A stretch of 64,000 nucleotides of DNA from DASQUK01 sp963756425 (GCA_963756425.1 CAVWNW010000022.1:124001-188000), one strand, 5' to 3'; shown: positions 22,980-31,774, counted from the stretch's first letter. Numbers and translations: made by a program. The notes: generated by a model from the sequence alone, not told the origin.

Positions 22980-25571
22980 TCAGGCGCCACCGCGTATGAA
23001 CGCGACGGCTTCACGGTGGCTGAGCTGGGCCCCGGCCGCACGGGCATCCTCGATGTCCCGGGAGTCGGCCGCCTGCGCAACCTGTTTCACGAGCTCGGCC
23101 TCCCGGCGCCGCGTCGATGGCCACGCCTTCAGCCCTGCCCGGCGGCGCCGCCCGTCGGCAGCGCCGAGCGCCACCGCCGCGCGCCGTGCGTCTCCCTCGG
23201 CGAGTGCGAGCTCGGCGGCGATCACGAGCGAGAGGCTTACGGTCAACGTGCTCAGCTCGGAATCATCGTCTGCGTCCACAGACTGCACGAGGAGCGCCCG
23301 CGCCTCGTCGAGCCGACCCGCCCGCACCGCAAGCAACGCGAGCTGGGCGCGGGCGCTGGACCGGAGCCAGACGTTGTCGAACCGGCCACCGAGCTCCTCG
23401 ACCATGTCGAGATCCGCACGTGCTGCATCGTCGTTGCCGAGCGCAATCTGCACCATGCCGACCGTCAGCGCGGCGAACGGCACGAATGGGTCGTTCTGCG
23501 CGCGGAAGCCATCCAGCGCGCTGGAGGCGGCGCGAAGCGCGCCGTCGAAATCGTCGACGATGGGGAGGATCCAGGACCTCGCCAGTTGCGCCGCGCTCTC
23601 GAGGTACGGGTCGTCGATGTGCCCTGCGAGACCTTCGAGTCCGTCGACGGCGGCCAGTGCGGTCTCGTCATCGCCGACCTCTACGGCCGTCACGGCGGAG
23701 GTGAACAGCAGCTCGGCGCGAGCGTGGTCGTCCAAGTCTTCCGCCTTGTGCTGCGCCTCGTCGATCCAGGCATGGCCCTCGGGCATGCGGCCCCGCATCT
23801 GCCAGAACAGCCACAGGATGCGGAACATGTGCGGGAGAGGTGAGACGTCATGCGCGAGGAACCAGCGGATGGCGACCCGAGTGTTCTCCTCGTCCGTCCG
23901 CACGCGCTCGGCCCACTGTGCCTGTCCCTCCGCGGGCCATTCGGCGTTCACCACGAACGCAGCGAAGTGGTCCGCGTGCCGCCTCTCGACGTCGGCGAGG
24001 TCCTGGCTGGCGGCGAGGCGCTCTCCTGCGAGCTCCCGTACCGCGGCCAACATGTGGAACCTCGGCCCCGGGTCAACCGCATCGACGGTGATGAGGCTGT
24101 GCCCCGCTAGCGCGTCGAGCAGGTCGAGGGTCCGGTCCTCGCTGAGATCGGCCACGTCCACGGCGGCCTCGAGCGTCCACCCGTCGACGAACACCGACAA
24201 GGTGGCCAGCATGCGTTGCTCGGCTTCGTCGAGCAGCCCGATGCTCCATTCCACGGTCGCGCGCAGCGTTCGTTGCCGCTCGGGGAGGTCGACCGATCCG
24301 GTGCCCAATGCGTCGAGGCTTCGTTCCAGCCGGGCGAGCAACGCCGCCGGCTGCAGCACCCGGGTACGGGCGGCGGCCAGCTCGATGGCAAGAGGGAGAC
24401 CGTCGACGAGCCGGCAGATCTGCACGATGGCGACGACGTTGTCGTCGGTCAGGGTGAAGCTGTGGCGGACCGCTCTCGCCCGATCGACGAACAGCTGCAC
24501 CGCCGGCAGCGACGCCAACTCGTCGGTCGGCTGGGGTTCCGACGACGCTGGCACGATGAGCGCGTCGACCGGGTACTCGCGTTCTGCCCCGAGGCGAAGA
24601 ACCGTGCGGCTCGTCGCGAGGATCTCGACACCCGGGCAGTGAGCCAGGAGCTCATCGAGCGAGGGCGCGACGTCGACGATCTGTTCCAGGTTGTCCAGCA
24701 CCAGCAGGGCCGGGTCGTCCGCGAACTGGTCGATCAGGACGTCCAGCGCCGGCCGCTCGCCCACCATGGGCGCACCCACCGCCTCCGCTATGCGGGGCAG
24801 AACCAGGTCGGGCTCGTCGATCGCCGCGAGCGACACGAAGGCCGTCCCCTTCGGGAAGCGGTCGTCCAGGCGCTCGCCCACCGCAATGGCGAGCCGCGTC
24901 TTACCGACGCCGCCGGGACCGGTGAGAGTCACCAAGCGAACCCCGGGCGACTGCAGCAATTCGGAGACCTCGGCAACCTCGCGCTCCCGTCCGATCAACG
25001 ACGTCGACGTCACCGGCAGCGACCGCGGGGCACGCCCGTCGCCCGCGGAGCGAGCCGATGCCGCGCCACCGCCGCGCGTGCCTGGCCTCGTGAACGCCTC
25101 GCTCAGGAGCAGAGCGAGGTCGTCCCGCACCAGACGCCCGAGCTCCCGGGGGGTGCGGAACGACCGGTACGACTCGGACCCCTCCGCCTGGAGCTCCGCG
25201 ATCATCGCCGCCAACCGAGGCTCCCGCTCGGGCGCCGGGGTCTTGACGTACAGCAGCCGCGGGATCGATCCAGAGAGCCGGAACTCGTCCTCCAGCCCCG
25301 AAATCTCCATGTCAGGCCCGATCCACCCGTACCGCTGCCAGTACAGGCCGATGAAGATGTCCGACTGCGCCAGGTAGGCGCGGTACAGCTCGCGGGGCGG
25401 GTGCGGCCGGGCCCCGAGCTCGAACAGCACCGGCGTGAGGCCGAGCGTGGAGATGGCGCGGGACACAACGGCACGCTCGTCTGCGAGCTCGGCCAACGTG
25501 GAGCTCACGAAGACACGCAGACGCTGGTCCGGGGTCCTGATATCCACCGTGCCCTCCTGCTGCTCCGTCAT
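22980..25571 (-). CDS. DUF4062-STAND ATPase-TPR protein
   Basis: An 863-residue signalling protein. Residues ~17-110 are a DUF4062 domain (LRVFVSSTLAELADER and the segment SDIFIGLYWQRYGW). Residues ~190-460 are an NB-ARC type STAND ATPase: LIGREREVAEV, Walker A GPGGVGKT at ~217, ALLVLDNLEQI as Walker B, sensor ILATSRTVLRL and DGLPLAIELAAAR. The C-terminal ~400 residues are alpha-helical TPR-like repeats. There is no DNA-binding domain, unlike AfsR/SARP relatives, so output must come from DUF4062 or the repeats. DUF4062 occurs at the N terminus of many bacterial NLR-like proteins, some of which are suspected in immunity; a role for this one is unproven. It diverges from a VOC gene. Confidence 0.85.
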   Translation of the reverse strand: MTEQQEGTVDIRTPDQRLRVFVSSTLAELADERAVVSRAISTLGLTPVLFELGARPHPPRELYRAYLAQSDIFIGLYWQRYGWIGPDMEISGLEDEFRLSGSIPRLLYVKTPAPEREPRLAAMIAELQAEGSESYRSFRTPRELGRLVRDDLALLLSEAFTRPGTRGGGAASARSAGDGRAPRSLPVTSTSLIGREREVAEVSELLQSPGVRLVTLTGPGGVGKTRLAIAVGERLDDRFPKGTAFVSLAAIDEPDLVLPRIAEAVGAPMVGERPALDVLIDQFADDPALLVLDNLEQIVDVAPSLDELLAHCPGVEILATSRTVLRLGAEREYPVDALIVPASSEPQPTDELASLPAVQLFVDRARAVRHSFTLTDDNVVAIVQICRLVDGLPLAIELAAARTRVLQPAALLARLERSLDALGTGSVDLPERQRTLRATVEWSIGLLDEAEQRMLATLSVFVDGWTLEAAVDVADLSEDRTLDLLDALAGHSLITVDAVDPGPRFHMLAAVRELAGERLAASQDLADVERRHADHFAAFVVNAEWPAEGQAQWAERVRTDEENTRVAIRWFLAHDVSPLPHMFRILWLFWQMRGRMPEGHAWIDEAQHKAEDLDDHARAELLFTSAVTAVEVGDDETALAAVDGLEGLAGHIDDPYLESAAQLARSWILPIVDDFDGALRAASSALDGFRAQNDPFVPFAALTVGMVQIALGNDDAARADLDMVEELGGRFDNVWLRSSARAQLALLAVRAGRLDEARALLVQSVDADDDSELSTLTVSLSLVIAAELALAEGDARRAAVALGAADGRRRRAGLKAWPSTRRREAELVKQVAQAADSRDIEDARAAGAQLSHREAVAFIRGGA

Positions 25572-25748
25572 GGTCGCTCCATTCGGGGATCAACCGTCGA
25601 AGTCTGGATGGGTGGCCCCCGGGGTGCCAACACCACTGCGACGGTCGCTGACCGCGGGCGACCAGAGACCTTCCCGACCGTTTGGTCGCGCCGCCTCGCT
25701 GCGAGACTGGCGGACGGCGGGCGTCGGGCCACCGAAGGAGACGACGCC

Positions 25749-26156
25749 ATGGCCGAGCTTCCAATCCCCCGCGAGGGCATCCTGCTCACGCACTTCATCG
25801 TCGCCGAAGACGTCGAACGGTCGCGCGCCTTCTACTCCGACGTGCTCGGCGGTGAGACGGTCATGGAAGGCGAGCCGTCGATCGTCCAGCTGGCCAACTC
25901 GTGGATCATCATCAACGTCGGCGGTGGCCCGACCGTCGACAAGCCCGAGGTGATCCTGGAGACGCCGCCCGACCCCAGCCGGGCCAGCAGCTTCCTCAAC
26001 ATCCGCGTCGCCGACGTCCACGCCGTGTACGAGGAGTGGCGTTCCCGCGGGGCTGCATTCATCACCCCGCCCCAGGACCTCGGCCGCGAGATCCGCTGCT
26101 ACATCCGCGACCCCGACGGGCACCTCATCGAGGTCGGACAGACGGCGGCGGCTTGA
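25749..26156 (+). CDS. VOC-superfamily (glyoxalase-like) protein
   Basis: A 135-residue two-module VOC protein: TDM-like first strand LTHFIVAEDVERSRAFYSDV, and second module FLNIRVADVHAVYEEWRSRG ending IRDPDGHLIEVGQT. Conserved His in LTHFIV and Glu in HLIEVGQ are candidate metal ligands. The ribosome site GAAGGAGA before ATG 25749 supports the start. It diverges from the DUF4062-STAND gene, sharing a 177-bp promoter region, and converges with the MarR gene. Confidence 0.85.
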   Translation: MAELPIPREGILLTHFIVAEDVERSRAFYSDVLGGETVMEGEPSIVQLANSWIIINVGGGPTVDKPEVILETPPDPSRASSFLNIRVADVHAVYEEWRSRGAAFITPPQDLGREIRCYIRDPDGHLIEVGQTAAA

Positions 26157-26232
26157 CGGGTAGGCCTCGTTCTCGGTGGCCTGTTGGGCCGCAACGGCGG
26201 GTGGAGCAGTTGTGGCGACCGAGCGTCCAGCC

Positions 26233-26688
26233 TCATTCGGGGTGATCGTTCCGTCTTGCCCGACGATCAGCGTAAGGAGCCGGACGAGGTGCGTTGCGTT
26301 GGGTCGGGGTGAGGGCTGCGAGCAGCTCGTCCTGCACTTGGGCGACGACGGCGTCAAGCTTGCGTAGACGCCGGCGCCCGGCGGCGGTGATGGCCACGAG
26401 TTTGCGGCGGCGGTCGGCGGGGTCGGGCCTGCGTTCGAGCCAGCCATCCGTCTGCATCGCTCCGACGAGGCGGACCATGTCACCAGGGTCGATACCGAGG
26501 CGCCGGCCCAGGTCGGCCTGGCTGGCTGGTCCGACCCCGTCGAGGGCGGAGAGCAACGCGTACTGCTGACGGTGCGCGCCGACAGCCCGGAGCCCTGCGT
26601 TGCCGAGACGCTGCGCCCGGAGGGCCGCCTGGCCCAGCAGCCAGCTCGGCAAGCCCCGCAACCTGGTGGGCGCGGCCTCGACATCCAT
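26233..26688 (-). CDS. MarR-family transcriptional regulator
   Basis: A 151-residue winged-helix repressor. The core reads QYALLSALDGVGPASQADLG, then LGIDPGDMVRLVGAMQTDGW with the recognition helix, and wing residues RRPDPADRRRKLVAITAAG. The final residues after LTPTQR (NAPRPAPYADRR...) do not look like a MarR tail. In the next frame the DNA reads THLVRLLTLIVGQ, a much more typical ending, so a one-base shift near 26290 may have replaced the last 20 residues. The dimerisation helix could be affected. It diverges from a SnoaL-like gene, and two identical-pattern palindromes lie between them. Confidence 0.82.
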   Translation of the reverse strand: MDVEAAPTRLRGLPSWLLGQAALRAQRLGNAGLRAVGAHRQQYALLSALDGVGPASQADLGRRLGIDPGDMVRLVGAMQTDGWLERRPDPADRRRKLVAITAAGRRRLRKLDAVVAQVQDELLAALTPTQRNAPRPAPYADRRARRNDHPE

Positions 26689-26707
26689 GCACCACACCGT
26701 ACTGGTT

Positions 26708-26722
26708 GTTGGTGTCACCAAC
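26708..26722. promoter_or_regulatory. MarR operator candidate 1
   Basis: GTTGGTGTCACCAAC is a perfect 7-1-7 palindrome in the divergent MarR/SnoaL-like promoter region. Its core, TTGGT-N3-ACCAA, is repeated 44 bp away. It is 19 bases upstream of the MarR start codon, a position suited to autorepression. Confidence 0.6.
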
Positions 26723-26752
26723 GGACGATACCCTCGCAGGAGCCGGATCTCC

Positions 26753-26765
26753 TTGGTAGAACCAA
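26753..26765. promoter_or_regulatory. MarR operator candidate 2
   Basis: TTGGTAGAACCAA repeats the TTGGT-N3-ACCAA pattern of 26709-26721. It overlaps the region just upstream of the ribosome site of the SnoaL-like gene (AGGAGG at 26772), so binding here would block that gene. Flanking AACC and GGTT extend both sites in mirror fashion. Confidence 0.55.
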
Positions 26766-26781
26766 CGAACCAGGAGGCACC

Positions 26782-27243
26782 ATGGACACCGTGACCCGCG
26801 AGACCCCGAGCGAGCAGGCGACACTGCGCGAGCTGCTCGACCGTGAGACCATCAGCGACCTGATCCACCGATTCGGCGCTGTCCTCGACGAACAGCGGTT
26901 CGAGGACCTGGCATTGGTGTTCGCCGAGGACGCCTCGATCACAACGCCGGGCGGGCACGCGGAGGGCCTCGACGCGATCGTGGCGCAGGCCGCCCGCAAT
27001 CACACGCCCGAGCTGCGCACCCAGCACCTCGCGACCGACCTCGTCATCGACCTGGATGGCGACCGGGCACGGGCGCGCGCCAACTACGTCGGCGTCTTCG
27101 CCGTCGGCAGCGGCGACCCTGCACCGGCCCCACGGTTCCAGATCGGCTCGGTCTACAGCTTCGACCTGGTCCGGACTGGCGACGGGTGGCGCCTGCACTC
27201 CATGGAGATCCTCCCGACCTGGGCCGTCGGCGAACGCCCGTGA
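26782..27243 (+). CDS. SnoaL/NTF2-like fold protein
   Basis: A 153-residue cone-shaped NTF2-like protein. The pattern LRELLDRETISDLIHRFGAV, then FEDLALVFAEDASITTPGG and a terminal FQIGSVYSFDLVRTGDGWRL strand, is typical of the SnoaL_4 group, which includes polyketide cyclases, hydratases and many proteins of unknown reaction. AGGAGG precedes ATG 26782. It is the presumed target of the divergent MarR repressor, so it probably acts on the small molecule sensed by that repressor. Confidence 0.8.
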   Translation: MDTVTRETPSEQATLRELLDRETISDLIHRFGAVLDEQRFEDLALVFAEDASITTPGGHAEGLDAIVAQAARNHTPELRTQHLATDLVIDLDGDRARARANYVGVFAVGSGDPAPAPRFQIGSVYSFDLVRTGDGWRLHSMEILPTWAVGERP

Positions 27244-27288
27244 TCACCGGAAACCGGTCGGGGCTCGCTCCGGTCGGCGCTCTCGGTC

Positions 27289-27400
27289 TCGTTCGGAGTT
27301 GGCACCAGGCCGCGTTCGAAGGCAGTCGCCAGGGCCGCGGCGCGGTCCTCGATGCCGAGCTTGGCGTCGATGCGGACGTGGAGGATGAGTTGCGGACACC
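27289..27400 (-). pseudogene. Possible remnant of a LuxR-type helix-turn-helix
   Basis: On the minus strand a short stretch reads LHVRIDAKLGIEDRAAALAT and then AFERGLV. This strongly resembles the end of a LuxR/NarL HTH (the recognition helix end and the AKLG turn followed by RAAAVA). There is no start, no upstream half of the HTH and no stop at the proper place. It is best read as a decayed fragment between the SnoaL-like gene and the PhnB-like gene. Confidence 0.3.
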
Positions 27401-27451
27401 CGATGCGTCAGCCAGGGTGACGGCGTCGGGTGCTTCTAAGGGAGGTCGACC

Positions 27452-27871
27452 ATGGCGTTTCATCCGTACCTGTTCTTCGGTGGCAACTGCCGGGATGCCT
27501 TCACCCGCTATCAGGAGATCTTCGGCGGTGAGCTCGTGCTTCTGCCGATGAAGGACATGCCGTCGGAGGAGGCGGTTCCCGCGACCCAGGGAGACCTGAT
27601 CATTCACGCGGCTCTGAGGTCCGAAGACCAGCTCCTGATGGGTTCCGACGACCCCACGACCGACACATTCGGTCCGGTGCAGGGGATGATGGTCAACTAC
27701 GACGTGGCGGGGGTCGACGAGGCCAAGCGGGTGTTCGAGGCGTTGGCGGACGGCGGGGAGGTGACCCAACCCATCGGTGAGACCTTCTGGTCACCGGCGT
27801 TCGGCATGTGCGTCGATCGGTTCGGGACGCCCTGGATGGTGAGCGCCGAGGCACCCACACAGCCATCCTGA
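27452..27871 (+). CDS. PhnB-like VOC protein
   Basis: A 139-residue protein of the PhnB/YjdN group in the VOC superfamily. FHPYLFFGGNCRDAFTRYQE opens the first module; IIHAALRSEDQLLMGSDDP and GETFWSPAFGMCVDRFGTPW complete the signature. Biochemical function of this group is not established; the name from phosphonate operons is historical. AAGGGAGG lies before ATG 27452. It is not clearly in an operon. Confidence 0.85.
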   Translation: MAFHPYLFFGGNCRDAFTRYQEIFGGELVLLPMKDMPSEEAVPATQGDLIIHAALRSEDQLLMGSDDPTTDTFGPVQGMMVNYDVAGVDEAKRVFEALADGGEVTQPIGETFWSPAFGMCVDRFGTPWMVSAEAPTQPS

Positions 27872-27919
27872 GCCTGCGACCGAGCCCAGCCCCAACCCCG
27901 GCGGCGGGCAGGTGGCCGG

Positions 27920-27935
27920 TACCCTCGCGCTTGTG
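27920..27935 (+). promoter_or_regulatory. -10 element and leaderless start of the NAD(P)-binding gene
   Basis: TACCCT at 27920-27925 is followed 7 bases later by GTG 27933, where the encoded protein begins with the standard family N terminus MRVVVAGGHG. No ribosome site precedes that codon. The arrangement fits a leaderless transcript starting at or next to the GTG. Confidence 0.4.
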
Positions 27936-28583
27936 CGCGTCGTCGTCGCTGGTGGTCATGGTCAGGTGGCACTTCGCCTCGAGCGGCTCCTGGCCTCGGC
28001 GGGCCACACCGCCGTGGCCATCGTGCGGAACCCCGACCACATGGGCGACGTGGAGGCCGCCGGGGCCGAAGCCCTGGTCTGTGACCTGGAGGCCACCGAA
28101 GTCGACGCCGTGGCCGCTCACCTCGAGGGGGCCGATGCGGTGGTGTTCGCCGCCGGCGCCGGGCCGGGCAGCGGCATCCCCCGCAAGCGGACCGTCGACC
28201 GCGACGCCTCGGCACTGATGGCCGACGCCGCCGAGCGGGCCGGTGTGCGTCGCTTCGTGCAGATCTCGTCCATCGGCGCCGGCGTACCACCCCGGCCAGG
28301 CACGGATGAGACGTTTGCGGCCTACCTGCGCGCCAAGACCGAGGCCGAGGACGACCTGCGCCGCCGCGACCTGGACTGGACCGTGCTGCGCCCCGGTGGG
28401 CTGACCGATGCGCCAGGGACGGGGCGCGTGCGGCTGGCGACGTCGGTGCCCCGAGGCCAGATCAGCCGCGACGATGTGGCGGCGGTGATCGCCGGCTTGC
28501 TCAGCGACGCCCGGGGCATCGGCAAAACCCTGGAACTGGTCGCCGGCGACACGCCGGTCGAGCAGGCGCTTGCGGCCGAATGA
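27933..28583 (+). CDS. Atypical SDR / NAD(P)-binding protein (NmrA/YwnB-like)
   Basis: A 216-residue Rossmann protein with the GxxGxxG-type loop VAGGHGQVALRLERLL at the N terminus. It has no Tyr-x3-Lys catalytic pair of classical SDRs; instead VQISSIGAGVPP and YLRAKTEAEDDLRR mark the NAD(P)-binding group. LDWTVLRPGGLTDAPGTGRV is the conserved C-terminal block. GTG 27933 is preferred over GTG 27912 because it gives the family's usual start and has a TACCCT box 7 bases before. Members act as redox sensors or reductases; the substrate here is unknown. The catalase-like gene follows 31 bp downstream. Confidence 0.82.
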   Translation: MRVVVAGGHGQVALRLERLLASAGHTAVAIVRNPDHMGDVEAAGAEALVCDLEATEVDAVAAHLEGADAVVFAAGAGPGSGIPRKRTVDRDASALMADAAERAGVRRFVQISSIGAGVPPRPGTDETFAAYLRAKTEAEDDLRRRDLDWTVLRPGGLTDAPGTGRVRLATSVPRGQISRDDVAAVIAGLLSDARGIGKTLELVAGDTPVEQALAAE

Positions 28584-28614
28584 ACTGCTAGGACCGTCTC
28601 ATAAGCTGCACGCC

Positions 28615-29544
28615 ATGGCGCACGACGTCTCGGAACGCCTGGTGGACTCGCTGAACCGCGTCTACGGCGTCCATCCCGGCCATCGCGCCGCCCACGCCAA
28701 GGGTGTGCTGTGCGCCGCCCGCCTCGTCCCGACGCCTGCGGCTGCGCGCCTCAGCCGCGCCGCACATCTGACCGGTGGCGAAATCCGTGCGCATGTGCGC
28801 TTCTCGAACGGCAGCGGTGATCCGGCCGCGCCTGACGGAGCCCGGGATGCTCGGGGCATGGCGGTGAAGTTCTATCTGCCCGACTCGACGACGACCGACA
28901 TCGTCGCGCTGTCTCTGCCGGGATTCTTCGCTCGGACCCCCGAGGACCTATTGGCCTTCAACGATGCCCGGCGGGTCGATCCGGAGACCGGGCAGCCCGA
29001 CCTGGAGCGCGTGGGTGCGTACCTCGGGGAGCATCCGGAGGCGATGGCGGCGGTCAACGCGGCCATCACCCATCCGATTCCGGCGAGCTATGCGACCCTC
29101 GCATACAACGGCCTGCACGCGTTTGGTTTCGCCAACGCCGACGGCGTGGTCAGGTACGGGCGATATCGTCTCGTCCCCGACCAGGGCGAGGAGGGCCTCT
29201 CCGACGATGAGGCCGCGGCGCGCCCTCCAGAGTTCCTGCGCGACGAGTTGGCCGAGCGCCTCGCGCAGGGGCCGGCCGTGTTCCAGCTGCGGCTCCAACT
29301 GGCCGAGGGAGAGGATCCGGTCGACGACCCCACAGAACAGTGGCCCGAGGATCGTGAGGTCGTCGAGCTCGCGCGGCTGGAGGTGACGGGTTTGGCGTCG
29401 GATCGGGAACGCGGTGGAGACGTGCTCGTGTTCGACCCGACGCGCGTGACCGAGGGGATCCTCCTCACGGACGACCCGATCCTCCACGCTCGGACCGGCG
29501 CCTACAGCGTCTCGGTCGCTCGCCGGACCACCACGGCCGACTGA
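28615..29544 (+). CDS. Catalase-related heme peroxidase (SrpA-like)
   Basis: A 309-residue small catalase-fold protein, much shorter than classical catalases. The distal His is in HRAAHAKGVLCAA near the N terminus. VRFSNGSGDPAAPDGARDAR and GMAVKFYLPD form the heme pocket strand and loop, and SLPGFFARTPEDLLAFNDAR follows. SrpA-type proteins reduce peroxides using organic donors and lack the NADPH domain. ATG 28615 is chosen because the protein then starts at the usual distance from the His; no strong ribosome site is seen. It lies behind the NAD(P)-binding gene on the same strand. Confidence 0.82.
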   Translation: MAHDVSERLVDSLNRVYGVHPGHRAAHAKGVLCAARLVPTPAAARLSRAAHLTGGEIRAHVRFSNGSGDPAAPDGARDARGMAVKFYLPDSTTTDIVALSLPGFFARTPEDLLAFNDARRVDPETGQPDLERVGAYLGEHPEAMAAVNAAITHPIPASYATLAYNGLHAFGFANADGVVRYGRYRLVPDQGEEGLSDDEAAARPPEFLRDELAERLAQGPAVFQLRLQLAEGEDPVDDPTEQWPEDREVVELARLEVTGLASDRERGGDVLVFDPTRVTEGILLTDDPILHARTGAYSVSVARRTTTAD

Positions 29545-29637
29545 CCACCACCCGGAGCCCTCCGTACGGCCACCCGGCGGCTCGTTCAAACGTGGTGTCG
29601 TGTGCCGTCAACGCGGGCGGACCGGCATCATGGGTCC

Positions 29638-30702
29638 ATGGAGTCCGGGTCGTCCTCCGTGGCCTTTCCCCGCCGTTGGTGGTATCCCGTCGCCCGATCG
29701 TCGGAGCTGGGTCGTCGGCCGTTGGCCGTGACGCTCATGGACACGCCCCTGGCCGTGTTCCGCGACGCCGGAGGCGCGCCGGCGGTCCTCCTCGACCGCT
29801 GCGCCCATCGCAACTACCCGCTGTCGCTCGGCCGGGTCACCGACGACGGCGTGCTCGAGTGCGGTTATCACGGCTGGACCTACGACCGCGGCGGGCAGTG
29901 CGTACGAGTCCCCGGGCTTACCGACGGCCGCACGCAGTCCGCCGAAACCCGGCGCGTACCGTCTCACGCCGCGGCCGAGCGGGACGGCATCGTGTGGGCC
30001 TGGGGCGAACCGGACGCCGAACCGGTTCGGCGACCATTCGCCCTCCCTGCGGTCGAGGGCCCCGGCGCCGGCGAGGTGATCCTTCGGTGTGACCTCGAGT
30101 GCACCTTGCACGCTGCGCTGGAGAATGCGCTCGACGTTCCGCACACGGCCTTCCTCCATCGGGGGATCTTCCGCGGCGGCAAACCGCGCCCCATCACCGC
30201 GGTGCGCCGCCCGGTGGCCGACGGTGTAGAGGTGCAGTACTTCGGCGAGCCCGTGGGCATGGGACCGATCCGCCTTCGCGAGGACTCGGGCCGCACGTTC
30301 GACCACTGGGACCGCTTCTTCGTCCCTTCCATTGCCCAGATCGAGTACGCGGTCGCAGGCTGGTTCCGAATCGTCAACACGATCGTCCATCTTCCGCTGT
30401 CACCGTTCCGGACCCGGGCCTGGTTCGTCGTCCGCTTCCAGAGCCGCCTGCCGGCGGCCATGGTGCGGCCCGTCGTGTTGCAGCGAGGCAAGCAGATCCT
30501 CCGGCAGGACGCACACGCCCTGGCCCGGCAGACCGAGCGGATCCGCAGCCTCGGAGGCGAGCACTACGCGTCGACCGAGCTCGACCTGTTCGGCAATGCG
30601 ATCCGGCACCTGCTGCGTCACGCCGAGCGCGATGAGTCGCCTCATGGCGGAGACGCATCCGCCGCCTCGGTAACGGAACGCACCGTCGTCTTCGAGGCGT
30701 GA
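29638..30702 (+). CDS. Rieske non-heme iron oxygenase, alpha subunit type
   Basis: A 354-residue oxygenase. The Rieske [2Fe-2S] ligands are CAHRNYPLS (~55-63) and CGYHGWTYD (~77-85). The mononuclear iron site lies in ENALDVPHTAFLH (~165-177), with the two His residues spaced as in Rieske monooxygenases. The size resembles the aromatic demethylase/steroid KshA group, which uses a separate reductase; none is in the window. Its TGA overlaps the GTG of the dipeptidase gene (30699-30702), so the two are translationally coupled. Substrate unknown. Confidence 0.88.
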   Translation: MESGSSSVAFPRRWWYPVARSSELGRRPLAVTLMDTPLAVFRDAGGAPAVLLDRCAHRNYPLSLGRVTDDGVLECGYHGWTYDRGGQCVRVPGLTDGRTQSAETRRVPSHAAAERDGIVWAWGEPDAEPVRRPFALPAVEGPGAGEVILRCDLECTLHAALENALDVPHTAFLHRGIFRGGKPRPITAVRRPVADGVEVQYFGEPVGMGPIRLREDSGRTFDHWDRFFVPSIAQIEYAVAGWFRIVNTIVHLPLSPFRTRAWFVVRFQSRLPAAMVRPVVLQRGKQILRQDAHALARQTERIRSLGGEHYASTELDLFGNAIRHLLRHAERDESPHGGDASAASVTERTVVFEA

Positions 30703-31758
30703 CGGCCGTGGTCCAGTCGGTCGTCGATGCGGAACGACTCCATCGCCGGTCCTTCGTGCTCGATCTGCATACGCACGGCCCCGGGTTCGTGCCACAGCCG
30801 TTCCGCACCGTCTGGCGTGGCGTCACCATTCGTGCCCCGGCGGAGGTCGGTTTCGACGTGCTGCGGAGGGCCGGGGTGGATGCTGTGGTCGCCAAGGCGG
30901 TGGGCGATCCAATCGTCACCCGCTGGTATGTCGGCCGGAGGCCCTGGGATGCGGTCGAGGCACAGCTGGCCCTGATCGAGCGGCAAGCCGTCGATGCCGG
31001 GGCTCTCGTCGCCCAGTCCGTCGAGGACTTGGTGGATGCCCGCGCTCGGGGCTTGCCTGCGGTGGTGCTTGGCGTCGAGGGTGCCGACGCCGTGGGCCGC
31101 GACGTCGATCGCATCGACGCTTGGTACGAGCGCGGTGTCCGCGTGATCGTCTTGGTGCATCTAGGCGACAACGTGCTGGGCACCACGTGCCTGCCGTGGC
31201 AGAGGTACGCGGGACCGTTGCCGGTTCGACGCCACGCCTCTCCAGGCCTCAGCCCCGTCGGGGCGCGGGTCGTCGAGCGCATGAACCAGCTCGGCGTGCT
31301 GGTTGACGTCGCCCATGCCGACCGTCCCACACTGCTGGGCGTCGTCGACGTTGCGACCGCTCCGGTGGTGTCGTCGCACAGCGGCGCCCGCACCCTGCAG
31401 GACTTCGCCCGCTACCTAGCCGACGATGAGCTACGGGCGATCGCGTCGACCGGCGGCGTGGTCGGACTCTGGCCCTACCGCACCCGTCGCTCCGGCGTCC
31501 GCAGCAGTCAGCGACTTGGTGGCTCACGCCCGACACATCGCCGGGATCGTTGGTCCTGAGCACCTCGCCGTCGGCACGGACATGAATGGTGTGCCCGGCG
31601 TCATGGCCGGATTCGATGGCGAGACCGATCTGCCGAAGCTGACGGCCGGGCTGCTCGGCGGCGGCTTCGCCGACAAGGAGGTTGAGGGGATCCTCGGCGC
31701 CAACGCGCTCCGCGTGCTCGAAGGGGTTGAAGTAGCGGCACGTCGAGCGCCGGCCTGA
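30699..31758 (+). pseudogene. Membrane dipeptidase (peptidase M19), frameshifted
   Basis: GTG 30699 overlaps the Rieske gene stop. The frame encodes most of an M19 amidohydrolase: VLDLHTHGPGF with the HxH zinc pair, AVVLGVEGADAVG with the bridging Glu, VLVHLGDN, VDVAHADRPTL and PVVSSHSGART. After GLWPYR (~residue 258) the frame goes wrong and stops at 31559. The rest of the protein, VSDLVAHARHIAGIVG, EHLAVGTDMNGVPG with the conserved Asp, and LGANALRVLEG, is intact in another frame ending at 31758. A small indel around 31470-31485 separates the parts. The original enzyme would hydrolyse dipeptides or similar amides or lactones; coupling to a Rieske oxygenase hints at a catabolic role. Confidence 0.78.
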
Positions 31759-31774
31759 CGGGCGCCGGCGGTGG

